A DNA stretch of 64,000 nt from NCBI RefSeq assembly GCF_010233585.1, contig NZ_CP045997.1:5620065-5684064 (forward strand), given 5' to 3'. The notes below the pieces were generated by a model. That model was not told the origin of the DNA. It ran no database searches and worked only from the letters and a program-made list of their open reading frames with translations. The position numbers and the translations under genes are program-made. This stretch comes from Spirosoma endbachense (lineage in GTDB: Bacteria > Bacteroidota > Bacteroidia > Cytophagales > Spirosomataceae). Below, one piece after another: positions 36,701 through 44,823 of this stretch; the first letter of the stretch is position 1; each line of letters begins with the position of its first letter.

Positions 36701-39700
36701 GGTAAGCTGACGCAGTAAGAAGATTGTTCGCACGTTGCACTATAGCTTTGATTGCTGGTAAGCGCCGGGGTGATCAATACCGGTCCTGTATCATTGGTAG
36801 ACCAGCGGACAGTACCCGCCGAACAAGTGGCCGTCAAGGTAACGCTTGTTCCAGAGCAAACCTGTGTACCTGAAGTCGTTAGCGTAGGCGCCGTTGGGAG
36901 TGCATTTATAGTTAACACAGTTGGACTAACTTCGCCTTCAGTTAGTGGATTACTACTGATAACCCGAATCCGATAGCCATTGCCTGGTGGTACACTGGCT
37001 GGGAGCGTTGCGCTAATAGGGCTACTAGTGTCGCTGCCTGGTGTGGTTTCGCCGATGGATAGAGGTGAACTAAAGCTGCCACTACTATCAGATAACTGGG
37101 CAGTGAATTTATTTCCTGAACCAAAATCACCGGTTGTAGAGAACGGTATGCTCAGAACAGATCCAGGGCACACAATGCTGGGAGTAATAGTCAGAGTCTG
37201 AATAACAGGGCCATTTACCGTTATAATTACCTCTGTTGACGGCGAGCAACCCCCTTCAGCATAACTGGCTACGACCGTATAAGAACCGCTCATGTTGGTA
37301 TTGGCACCAAGAATGCTCAATTGAGCACCAGTCGACGTGAAGCCGGCCGGGCCATACCAGATGTAGCTTGTAGCATCAGCCGCTGTTGCGGTTAAGGATA
37401 TTGTCTGGCCGGTCGTATAACTCCGTATGCCGCTCACCGTTGGGCCAGGACGAACCATGATCTGAACCTGATTGGAGTTACTACTTTCAGCACAGTCTAG
37501 TTGACAGATTGCATAATAGGTGGCTGTAGTTGCTGGATTGAAGGTGATTGATGATCCGGTCATACCATTCGACCAGTTGATCGTAGTTCCGCTTTCGCAG
37601 CCGCTAGCCGAAAGGGTGACGGATTCACCACTGCAAATTGCTAGTGCTGAGGTAGCAACAGTTGGGGCCTGTAGATTTAGAAAATGAACGGTCACTGCGG
37701 CCGTATCGCTTTGGCAATTTGCTGCATTGGTGCAACGAACCCCAAAGGTTGTTGTCTGACTTACATGTACGACTACGGTTGGCCCTGTCAATGTACCAGA
37801 TGGCAACTCCCATTTTACCATATCTGAGCAGCCACTGGCTGTCAGCGTAACACTGCGGGCCGTTGATACGGCACCACAGGATGCTGTGACCACTACTGGT
37901 TTAGCCGGTGTGGGTATGATCTGATAGAATAGCGTTATGGAGTCGCCGGTACAATCGATACCCGAATCATACTGGTTATTCCCATTGGCATCAACATAGG
38001 GAGTGAAAGACTGTATGATTGTTCCCTCTATTCCTGTAGTGGCTACTGTATAGGGGCCGTGACGTTGATTGAAGATCGATGCCGCCGTGGCAGCATTAAG
38101 ATCATTCATTGGCCTGGTTGTGGGTAAATCCGCCACGCCATTCGACGTTAAACGTTCTATGAGCCGGACGTGTGACGAAGGCCAACTGAGGTCACTTAAT
38201 GTCAGATAGTCTCCTGAACAGATAATAGCTGTCAGATTAGTTGGCCCATTAGTCGTGGATGCGGCTACAGGAATGAGGTTTGACCCAGCGGCCGAGAATC
38301 CAAAAACAGGTCTTTGAATAACTACAACAGTGGCCGTCGCCGATGGTGATAAGCACCCCTCTGCATTACAATTGGCTATGTAGCTAGTCGTTGCCGTTAA
38401 ATTGCCAGTAATAAGTACATTACCTGTGCCACCGTTCGACCAGACAACATCGCCAGTGGTACAGCCAGCTGTTAGGGTGGTGGATTGTCCAGCACAAATA
38501 GTAGTGGAAGTAGGCGTTAAAGTAGGTGCATCTGCTCCGAAGAACAACGGATGAGAGGAGAACTCCCAGTTACCTGTTGTATCGGTTACACGAACCTCAT
38601 GCCGTCCCTGTGCGAAAACTGTCGGAACAGGCCAGTTAAATTCAAACTTGTCGTATGTACCCGTTGCGCCGTGTACCTGATTTATATATGCCCTAACATC
38701 TGGGCGGGGGCCATCAGCCCAAACTGTTGCCTGAAGAACGCCATCAATATAAATTCTGACTTTTTGCGACTGTTCGTCATTATTCACATCCACCAGCCAG
38801 CCCCGGATTCGTGTACAGGTTGCTTCATCGACAGTACCTGTCAAGACAATTGGTTCCTGACAACTTACCGTGATTTGAGTTGTTGCCTGTACCGTGTTAA
38901 AACAGCCAGATTTGCCTAATGTAAGCGTGTATTCATACGTCCCGGTCGTAGCTGGAGCAGTTAGTGTTAAACTGGACCCAGTTTGTTCGGTTACTCCGTG
39001 CCCCGACCATGTGTAAATGACGTTTCCGCAGCCAATTCCCTGACAACTCCCAGACAAGTTTACTGATTGGCCACAGCTAACAGACTGTGGTGATGCCGAG
39101 GCTGATGCTGAGAAGGCACAGGGGTCGTTTGTGGGGGTACAGCTATCAAGGGTGACCGAGGTCTGGGTATAATCACAACTCAGACCGGAGGAGCCGTAAC
39201 AGAAAGCGGTATAAGTCCCTGCTTGATCGACTTGCCGGCTGTCATACCCGTTGAAGTTGGGGGTATTGTAAGGGCTATCGGCCCAGGCGATGGCGCCCGT
39301 GCAGCCCGTCAGGGTTAGCGTGACGCTGCCATTACAGAGCGAGTAGCTGGAAGGGGTGATGGTGATGGGGCTGGCTGTGGAACTGATGGATAGCCACTGC
39401 TCCTGATACTGACCACAGTTGGTGGCAGTTTGTTTCTGCTGAAGCTGATTATCGGTGCACTGGTAAGTGTTGGTCGTTTCCCAGAGGGGGCTACAATCAT
39501 CCCCACAGGTGATGTTGATCTCCATGGTGGCGATGTAGGCTGGGCTTGAACAGCCGTCTTTGGATAAGGTGAAGGAATAGTTGTAGAGCTGGTTGACCTC
39601 GGGTGCCGTCACATAGAGGATGGGTGGATCAGTCTGATCGGTCCACCCAGTAGTAGTCCAGGCGTAGGTGGTTCCTGGACAATCAGGCCCCAGACAGCCT

Positions 39701-42700
39701 CCGGTGAGCATAATCTGATTTCCGCACCTTGTGGCTGTCGTGCTGGCTGAGATGGTGGCGGTGAAGTTACATCTGGCGGGTTGGGTGCAGTGGGTAGTGA
39801 TTAGGGCTGAGGCTTGCGGGGTGTTTGGGCAGCCGTCTTTGGCGAGCGTCAGGGAGTAGGTCTGGGAGCCTGCTGAAGAGGGGGCTGTTAGCGTTATGGG
39901 CACGGTGGTCAGTCCGTCGGCTCCGGGTCCAGTCCAGAATATAGTTATGTCCTCACAGCCCGTTCCCTGACATCCCCCCAGGCTGAAGGCAGTGCCACAG
40001 CCGAGACTTTGGTTAGTCATGTTGGTGATGGAGAAGTCACAGGGGTCATTTGTGGGGGTACAGCTATCGATGGTGACCGAGGTCTGGGTGTAATCACAAC
40101 TCAGACCAGAGGAGCCGTAACAGAAAGCGGTATAGGCGCCAGCTTGATTGACTTGTCGACTGTCATACCCGTTGAAGTTGGGGGTATTGTAAGGGCTATC
40201 GGCCCAGGCGATGGCGCCTGTGCAGCCCGTCAGGGTTAGCGTGACGCTGCCATTACAGAGCGAGTAGCTGGAGGGAGTGATGGAGATGGGGTTGGCCGTA
40301 GGGTCGCTGTTCCGCCACTCATCAGTATAGGTGGGGCAATCGAGGTTAGTATTCGTCCATTTTCGTTGGAGTTGTCCCTCTTCACAGCGGTAGTCAGCAG
40401 TTATCTCCCAGGTGGGATTACAGCCACAGGAGACATTTAGTTGAGCGGTCGTGGTGGCTACATGGGTGCAGCCGAGTTTACGAATCGAGAAGGTATAGAC
40501 GAACGTCCCGGCCGTGTTGGGCGTCAGGGTGAGGTCGGCATTGGTTTCTCCATTGAGGTTGGGGCTCTCCCACTGGTAGGACACCCCCCCGCACTCCCCG
40601 GTGCAGACTCCCTGCAACGTGATGGTACTGTTACAGAGAATGGAGGAGTTGGCCGGGTTTACTGATGCTGAGAAGGCACAGGGGTCAGAAGTTGGGGTAC
40701 AGTTAGATCCATTGGTTATGGTAATAGATTGTGTGGTGGTATTGCAGGAGCCGATGCAGCCAGCCGTGTAAATGCCTGCACTGACCTGTCTGGGATTGGT
40801 GGTAGACCCATCCTCAACCCAATAAAAATAACCGTTGCAATTAGTTGCCTGTAGGGTGGCGGTCTCCGTTCCACACAAATCTGTTTTGTCGGCAACCACA
40901 CTTACCGGGGTTGTCGGTCCACTCAATATGCTTCCTGGCCGCTCATCCCCAAAGGTTGGCGAGCATGGTTTATTGTCCTGTTCATACCAGCGGTAGTTAT
41001 TTAATTCGTCACAATCCTGGCGGTAGTTTTCCCAGAGAGGGGTACAATCCTCACAGTTAACCTCGACTGCTGTGGTAGTACGTTGGTTCTCGCAGCCAGC
41101 TTTAGATATAGTCAGGGTGTAGCTGTAAGTGCCTGATGCACCAGGTGTGGTGATCGTGTTGTTAACATTTGATCCCGAGATACCATTTCCCGACCAGCTA
41201 TAGGTGACTCCGTCACAACCAGCACCTGAACAACTTCCGGTTAGGGTGATGGAGGAGTTACAGAGGGCCGTGGCTGGATTTGATGCGACTGGGGTAAAAT
41301 CGCAGAGGTTGGCAGGAGGAGTACTGCTAATGGTAATGGCGACTGAAGTAACATCTTCGGCCTCATTGGGGCAACCGTCTTTAGTCAGTCCAAGCTCATA
41401 GTAGAGGGGTTGGTTGACATTGGGGGCAGTTAAGGTGAGACTGGCCTGGCCAGTAAGATCGGTCCATCCGGTGGTCGACCACCGGTAGACAACTCCGTCA
41501 CAACCGGTACCCTGACAGCCTCCTGTGAGGGTGATGGTCTGACCACAAGTAACGGTTTGGGGTGTTGCTGATGCGGTTGGCGCGAAGTCGCAGGGGTTGG
41601 CGGGTGGCGTACAACTGACATCGAGTTGAGCGGTCGTGGTGGCTACATGGGTGCAGCCGAGTTTACTAATCGAGAAGGTATAGACGAACGTCCCGGCCGT
41701 GTTGGGTGTCAGGGTGAGGTCAGCATTGGTTTCTCCATTAAGATTGGGTCCATTCCAGTTGTAGTAGACCCCCGCACATTCTCCGGTACAGATTCCCTGA
41801 AAAGTAGTTGTATTGGAGCACAGGACGGAAGATCGGGCCGGGGATACTGATGCTGAGAAGGCACAGGGGTCGTTTGTGGGGGTACAGCTATCGATGGTGA
41901 CCGAGGTCTGGGTGTAATCACAACTCAGACCAGAGGAGCCGTAACAGAAAGCGGTATAGGCGCCAGCTTGATTGACTTGTCGACTGTCATACCCGTTGAA
42001 GTTGGGGGTATTGTAGGGGCTATCGGCCCAGGCGATGGCGCCCGTGCAGCCCGTCAGGGTTAGCGTGACGCTGCCATTACAGAGCGAGTAGCTGGAGGGA
42101 GTGATGGTGATGGGGTTGGCCGTGGAGCTGATGGATAGCCATTGCTCCTGGTACTGACCACAGTTGGTGGCGGTTTGTTTCTGCTGAAGCTGATTATCGA
42201 TGCACTGGTAAGTGTTGGTCGTTTCCCAAAGAGGGGTACAATCACCACAGGTAACATTCACTGGTGCGGGTGCGGTGTGATTGGATTGGTTGGGGCAATC
42301 GGGCTTCGAGAGAGTGAGTTCGTAATAAACGGTCTGGTTGAGTTGGGGGGCTGTGACCTGGATGGTGCTTTGGCCGTTGGGGTCTCTCCAGTCTGTGGTT
42401 GTCCATTGGTAGCTGACATCTGCACAACCAGTCCCCTGACAGCCGCCCGACAGGGTGATTGATTGGCCACAACTGACAGACTGCGGGGATGCTGAAGCAG
42501 TAGGGGCGAAGTCGCAGGGATCATTTGTGGGGGTACAGTTAGATCCATTGGTTATGGTAATAGATTGTGTGGTGGTATTGCAGGAGCCGATGCAGCCAGC
42601 CGTGTAAATGCCTGCACTGACCTGTCTGGGATTGGTGGTAGACCCATCCTCAACCCAATAAAAATAACCGTTGCAATTAGCTGCCTGTAGGGTGGCGGTC

Positions 42701-44391
42701 TCCGTTCCACACAAATCTGTTTTGTCGGCAACCACACTTACCGGGGTTGTCGGTCCACTCAATATGCTTCCTGGTCGCTCATCCCCAAAGGTTGGCGAGC
42801 ATGGTTTATTGTCCTGTTCATACCAGCGGTAGTTATTTAATTCGTCACAATCCTGGCGGTAGTTTTCCCAGAGAGGGGTACAATCCTCACAGTTAACCTC
42901 GACTGCTGTGGTAGTACGTTGGTTCTCACAGCCTGCTTTAGCCATCGTCAGGGTGTAGGAGTAAGTACCCTGCGTGGAGGGGGTGTTTCCAGTCCCATCG
43001 GCACTGATGCCATTGCCCGACCAACTGGGAGTGATACCCGTACAGTCGCTGCCGGAGCAGCTACTGGTAAGAGTAATTGGGGTACTGCAATTTGCTGTGG
43101 CGGGAGCCGATGCGGTCGGAGTAAAGTTGCAGGCGTTAACAACGGGACAGTCTTCTTTTATTTCTACTCCGTTACTCGAATCATGTGTGTTGGGACAATC
43201 TTGGGACAAGCACTGAGCATAATATATTCCGCTTGACGATACTGAAATTTTTGATACATCATCTTCATTATAGATATAGCTATTTTTATACCAGGTTATG
43301 TCGCCACTACAGCCCGTCACAGAAAGCGTAACGGTAGATCCTACAGTCGGGCAAACCTCATTAGAACTTGCGGTAACTGTAATGAAATTGGCTATTTCGC
43401 AATGGGGTGCATTGGCGTCTGCTGTAATTGCAGTTGTAATTGGATTACTTGCCCTGTACGCTATTTTGCGGTAGTAAGCTGTCGATCGTTCATCCCGAAT
43501 GAAGACAAATCCACTCTGGCTGTTGGTTTCAGTAACTGAATCGGGGCTAAAAGAAAGACTATCAATGCTGTACTGATACGTTGGTAATGCATTCTGAACA
43601 TGGATTTTTAGAGCGATAATTCCCTTACTTGGATGACCAATTTTGATTTTGAGTGGCTTTTCAAACAGTTGGCGATTTATGTCTGATAATGTATATGGGC
43701 TATTTTTAGTAGGGCGGGTAATGGAATTACTAAAAGCTCGTATGTTTAATCCCTGCTTTTTCTCAAAAAAGCTGTTTGAGGTTCCTTCCCTTGGGCCTCT
43801 TAGCAAGGTGAAAGAGGCATCCTCAAATGGCTTGGTAAATCGGCCCTTGAGGGTATAACTAACTGAAGGGGTAGTATTTATAGTAAGCTCCTTGCCAATG
43901 TAATCATAGTAATTACCACCCGTCTGCTCAAAACCTTCGGGCATAAGAACCTTTAAGCTGAATGATCGCTGCGACTCAAAAAAGAACAGTTGACCAGGCA
44001 GAATCGGCAGTAATTCGGCAATGATTGTTATCTCAAGCTCTTCTCCGATGCTCACACTCGTTTTATTGGCCCGCATCGAAAAGCGGATTGGGTCAGGCCC
44101 GGCTAGTTTCTGAATAGGAAGAGACCCTGACATTGGTAAATGCCCAATTATAGACAGGCTATGAGGTGTATTCGTAATAAGCTTAGCTGGTCCTTCTATT
44201 GATTTCAGCGCCCCCTTATTCTCCATTGGTTTTCGAAAAACACGCTTAACGTTAGTGCGCAAGGTTGGAGGACGAACAGGTAATTTAGCCGTGAGCGGAG
44301 GACGGCGCTTCGCTTCATCTATAAAGTGTATTGTAGAAAATAATGAAACGCTGCATCCTAAAAGTGTAAACAGAAGTAAAAATTGTTTCAT
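30733..44391 (-). CDS. Giant RHS polymorphic-toxin-like protein with Ig, LamG and zincin tip
   Basis: A 4552-residue secreted protein. Order: signal peptide (1-20); an N-terminal Ig-like region (to about 400); nine Cys-rich Ig-like repeats (about 418-1850); a domain with GTVDEATCTRIRGWLVDVNN (about 1850-1955); further Ig-like units (about 1955-2670); and two LamG-like domains in tandem (about 2675-3285). More Ig-like sequence follows. A Bacteroidota RHS start (YFDGLGRPIQKVN, about 3520) leads into YD repeats and the RHS core (GARMYDPAIGRWNGVDPLAE, about 4305). The tip (about 4358-4552) holds GHELRHSYDYDQG, an HExxH with His4481 and His4485, and Glu4509 in AEIRAVNFENRIR, which fits a gluzincin-type metallopeptidase. 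An AT-rich partner gene follows after 2 bp. A cell-contact toxin is the best reading; adhesion by the long stalk is likely. No type IX C-terminal signal was seen. Confidence 0.85.
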   Translation of the reverse strand: MKQFLLLFTLLGCSVSLFSTIHFIDEAKRRPPLTAKLPVRPPTLRTNVKRVFRKPMENKGALKSIEGPAKLITNTPHSLSIIGHLPMSGSLPIQKLAGPDPIRFSMRANKTSVSIGEELEITIIAELLPILPGQLFFFESQRSFSLKVLMPEGFEQTGGNYYDYIGKELTINTTPSVSYTLKGRFTKPFEDASFTLLRGPREGTSNSFFEKKQGLNIRAFSNSITRPTKNSPYTLSDINRQLFEKPLKIKIGHPSKGIIALKIHVQNALPTYQYSIDSLSFSPDSVTETNSQSGFVFIRDERSTAYYRKIAYRASNPITTAITADANAPHCEIANFITVTASSNEVCPTVGSTVTLSVTGCSGDITWYKNSYIYNEDDVSKISVSSSGIYYAQCLSQDCPNTHDSSNGVEIKEDCPVVNACNFTPTASAPATANCSTPITLTSSCSGSDCTGITPSWSGNGISADGTGNTPSTQGTYSYTLTMAKAGCENQRTTTAVEVNCEDCTPLWENYRQDCDELNNYRWYEQDNKPCSPTFGDERPGSILSGPTTPVSVVADKTDLCGTETATLQAANCNGYFYWVEDGSTTNPRQVSAGIYTAGCIGSCNTTTQSITITNGSNCTPTNDPCDFAPTASASPQSVSCGQSITLSGGCQGTGCADVSYQWTTTDWRDPNGQSTIQVTAPQLNQTVYYELTLSKPDCPNQSNHTAPAPVNVTCGDCTPLWETTNTYQCIDNQLQQKQTATNCGQYQEQWLSISSTANPITITPSSYSLCNGSVTLTLTGCTGAIAWADSPYNTPNFNGYDSRQVNQAGAYTAFCYGSSGLSCDYTQTSVTIDSCTPTNDPCAFSASVSPARSSVLCSNTTTFQGICTGECAGVYYNWNGPNLNGETNADLTLTPNTAGTFVYTFSISKLGCTHVATTTAQLDVSCTPPANPCDFAPTASATPQTVTCGQTITLTGGCQGTGCDGVVYRWSTTGWTDLTGQASLTLTAPNVNQPLYYELGLTKDGCPNEAEDVTSVAITISSTPPANLCDFTPVASNPATALCNSSITLTGSCSGAGCDGVTYSWSGNGISGSNVNNTITTPGASGTYSYTLTISKAGCENQRTTTAVEVNCEDCTPLWENYRQDCDELNNYRWYEQDNKPCSPTFGDERPGSILSGPTTPVSVVADKTDLCGTETATLQATNCNGYFYWVEDGSTTNPRQVSAGIYTAGCIGSCNTTTQSITITNGSNCTPTSDPCAFSASVNPANSSILCNSTITLQGVCTGECGGVSYQWESPNLNGETNADLTLTPNTAGTFVYTFSIRKLGCTHVATTTAQLNVSCGCNPTWEITADYRCEEGQLQRKWTNTNLDCPTYTDEWRNSDPTANPISITPSSYSLCNGSVTLTLTGCTGAIAWADSPYNTPNFNGYDSRQVNQAGAYTAFCYGSSGLSCDYTQTSVTIDSCTPTNDPCDFSITNMTNQSLGCGTAFSLGGCQGTGCEDITIFWTGPGADGLTTVPITLTAPSSAGSQTYSLTLAKDGCPNTPQASALITTHCTQPARCNFTATISASTTATRCGNQIMLTGGCLGPDCPGTTYAWTTTGWTDQTDPPILYVTAPEVNQLYNYSFTLSKDGCSSPAYIATMEINITCGDDCSPLWETTNTYQCTDNQLQQKQTATNCGQYQEQWLSISSTASPITITPSSYSLCNGSVTLTLTGCTGAIAWADSPYNTPNFNGYDSRQVDQAGTYTAFCYGSSGLSCDYTQTSVTLDSCTPTNDPCAFSASASASPQSVSCGQSVNLSGSCQGIGCGNVIYTWSGHGVTEQTGSSLTLTAPATTGTYEYTLTLGKSGCFNTVQATTQITVSCQEPIVLTGTVDEATCTRIRGWLVDVNNDEQSQKVRIYIDGVLQATVWADGPRPDVRAYINQVHGATGTYDKFEFNWPVPTVFAQGRHEVRVTDTTGNWEFSSHPLFFGADAPTLTPTSTTICAGQSTTLTAGCTTGDVVWSNGGTGNVLITGNLTATTSYIANCNAEGCLSPSATATVVVIQRPVFGFSAAGSNLIPVAASTTNGPTNLTAIICSGDYLTLSDLSWPSSHVRLIERLTSNGVADLPTTRPMNDLNAATAASIFNQRHGPYTVATTGIEGTIIQSFTPYVDANGNNQYDSGIDCTGDSITLFYQIIPTPAKPVVVTASCGAVSTARSVTLTASGCSDMVKWELPSGTLTGPTVVVHVSQTTTFGVRCTNAANCQSDTAAVTVHFLNLQAPTVATSALAICSGESVTLSASGCESGTTINWSNGMTGSSITFNPATTATYYAICQLDCAESSNSNQVQIMVRPGPTVSGIRSYTTGQTISLTATAADATSYIWYGPAGFTSTGAQLSILGANTNMSGSYTVVASYAEGGCSPSTEVIITVNGPVIQTLTITPSIVCPGSVLSIPFSTTGDFGSGNKFTAQLSDSSGSFSSPLSIGETTPGSDTSSPISATLPASVPPGNGYRIRVISSNPLTEGEVSPTVLTINALPTAPTLTTSGTQVCSGTSVTLTATCSAGTVRWSTNDTGPVLITPALTSNQSYSATCEQSSYCVSLPASVSLTTIGSLTIGEPLVICTSSSTAATGSIVVSTTLSQPNQLVVQYQLESQQAPGSYSVVSPWSSSTATLTNLPVGQYRLSVRGVNQDVPEPTTSCGLVTKSIRIDALSARASSYSTTSGSPVSLWVEGTPFNSGNAIWTNEGTTFSPSSQPQGLTNTFTWEAWVKPDNNLSGDNTNENYVLYPWFDGANYSSVYAGLGVAAGKDGIRLVGHTANYLQQILDYRIPITDWTHIAVVFQNNVAILLINGQVKASNVTPPQGKIMYPSNYITGLPWSRDFGRYKGAVDEVRLWNTARSTTEITRDYKQVLSGQETGLLAYWRFESVNGAGVTPATGNSGLSATVGGNPDTHALVTGISTDPTAQTSVVTWTAMPGSQIYTGNSISVSPTQSTTYTVTRSDMACSIPIAISVVQAPCTLTAVASSYSIVAGSPVSLWIEGTPFNSSNALYTNQGLTFTPSSQPQSLTGTFTWEAWVKPEVNLSGDNTNERYVLYPRYDGARYNSNYAGLGVAAGKDGIRLVGHTANYLQQILDYRIPITDWTHVAVVFQNNVATLLIDGVAKVSNVSPPQNKIIYPYNYITGVPDGEYGRYWGAVDEVRLWNTARSTTDIARDYKRLLTGQEAGLLSYWQFESIADNKTQTTGTAALSAALGGSSDSYKLVTGVNTATAIQTDVVSWTALPGGQTFTGNTIAVTPAKSTTYVVSRSSNPTCTTSVGISVGILPCSFSLVASATPTSLSCGSPVSLSVAPTGPVSATAGTITYAWSGPGPDSLMSFTQSGQSFTTVPASATTSAGVSTTYTSTTGISTVATSGSSVATYSVTATQGFCTTSGSVSVVLTGAPSLTVSSPQAIYREGESLTLTAAMSSTVAGPIVYDWTGPNSYTGTGSKVTVPKATTAMAGSYTVVATIPSGCTISASLSLSVVPSSFTCTCQDCDLPAVKDTENPPVAASNRGSSGQNFVQESVYLDAGGSSVSQTISYFDGLGRPIQKVNVATGGKTTGTPVADIVVPIAYDAFGREPIKYMPYADPTNNGAFRPSAVGSVSGYYTGLPDKAGNAFSTSTFEASPLNRVLTKTAPGGNTAMQMAYRTNSAGELPLLTYDFSSKTISVSNYAAGQLYVTESTDENGDKIIEYKDKEGRVVGKVASGRTTLYAFDDFGWLRCVVPPKSSAALNGSFDPFAGDLLFGYDYDTRGRMTQKKVPGAGVMIMTYDARDRLITSTDANGTTITTDYDDLDRVIATKKGGVIQTQTYYDTYGGEAKGFDSAHAYSIANKTDHLKGMATSTKTLILGESTSGTGTYLISSTYYDNLGRVIQTVSENHKEGLDRSSSKLDYIGRSIENKLSTLNDLLIENRTAYDAGSRIKTICQRVTDGVTATDGSVGQYWEPIARHRYNGIGELTRKTLGCSIQNIDYTYQMRGWLTKINDPADLNIGFLPADKHYFGMKLTYDPVGNINQWDYRTAQRKGDDTIPYEIESKQPYSYGFTYDNLNRIQSGKLTQQGQAVFALDGLTYDENGNITSLKRTFQGALVDNLSYTYKNGGNSNQLGGVTDAGSNPGTPNAFFKDGTANYTYDANGNLITDSGKGITGIDYNYLNLPSTIHKTGGDITYTYSASGQKLNADFGSGKVYNYVAGLVYDKDGLEFIPTAEGRLLPPGRASTTLTAGIADTAKNAFYRYEYHLKDHLGNLRIACRCGEKKVETDPSDTQTPLVVQENQYDPFGLDLTGLNSQPGLTMSRFKFNGKEEQQGLGWIDYGARMYDPAIGRWNGVDPLAEKYLSSSTYLFSAANPIIYKDIDGREIIISITTGEDKRKVEYLRYKNGSLYGKSGKLYTGKDAFALAVQKTLSKIENSKDKFVRKVFDVLENSKNIHMIQNKYKNDSGSEMPFMSENSKPIGSFIGFTGIQKNLENGKLKATLETALGHELRHSYDYDQGKMAGEFGKRSSASDPAEIRAVNFENRIRKYDAGIPLRITYDGIPIEKSKLEDPTNDPKDL
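34540..36365 (-). repeat. Tandem duplication of LamG-like domains inside the RHS giant
   Basis: Two LamG-like (concanavalin-fold) units lie in tandem with a 924-bp (308-residue) step. The protein units share long stretches such as TFTWEAWVKP, GVAAGKDGIRLVGHTANY, LQQILDYRIPITDWTH and AVDEVRLWNTARSTT. Each ends in an Ig-like cap with TTYTVTRS or TTYVVSRS. The DNA is close but not identical. Such domains commonly bind sugars, so they may give the stalk surface affinity. Confidence 0.75.
38850..43140 (-). repeat. Nine cysteine-rich Ig-like repeats with near-identical DNA blocks
   Basis: Nine units each begin with a C(N/D/A)F motif and carry a middle such as GGCQGTGC and a Trp. Five CxPxWE-type modules of two kinds are interspersed. 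At DNA level, 40694-41091 and 42530-42927 are nearly identical (two differences seen by eye; 1836-bp step). Blocks 39102-39488 and 41847-42233 also match closely (2745-bp step), with a partial third copy around 40047-40300. All steps are multiples of three. The near identity implies recent duplication or gene conversion. Confidence 0.8.
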
Positions 44392-44823
44392 ACGGCGGTA
44401 AGAAAAGCTGCTTATGCAGGATTGCCTGACTGAATAGGGACAGAGTATCGTAAGCCGTTAGTTATCTGGTAGGCCCGTCCAATGGGATCGGGCAATAGAT
44501 AAAACAGCTTTAATAAATCCTTAAGTAGCCAATTATTATACCAAAGTAATTTTTTATATATATTAATATAATAAAATTTTATATATAATCCTGTTGGTAT
44601 TCAAGTGAAAAATACATAAGTATTTCATATATAGACACTTAACTAAAAGGCGGCCATAAAAACATGGCCGCCTTTTAGTTAATAATAATACTAAAATATA
44701 TTTGACTTGACGATTGTGATTTGTGTACTTATTAATATTCTAAAATGGAATAATTGTTGATATGTGAATTAAAAGAAAATCTATTCTTTCCACAAGAAAG
44801 AATCCATGTCAGGATTGTGGTCG
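44392..44823. other. 432-bp AT-rich gap before the RHS giant
   Basis: This gap contains the promoter and leader of the RHS giant (minus strand). It includes a very AT-rich stretch around 44546-44590 made mostly of TATA-like runs, and a strong hairpin at 44641-44680. No open frame or repeat copy was recognised. Confidence 0.5.
44641..44680 (-). terminator. Strong terminator hairpin
   Basis: AACTAAAAGGCGGCCAT at 44641-44657 pairs perfectly over 17 bp with ATGGCCGCCTTTTAGTT at 44664-44680 around AAAAAC. It lies 144 bp downstream of the stop of the 44824-46062 gene and upstream of the RHS giant. It should isolate the RHS unit from readthrough. Confidence 0.75.

Noticed and set aside
38850..43140. 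The repeat array as a CRISPR or tandem DNA satellite
   Set aside because: The repeats are coding, in phase and several hundred bases long, and they make Ig-like protein units.
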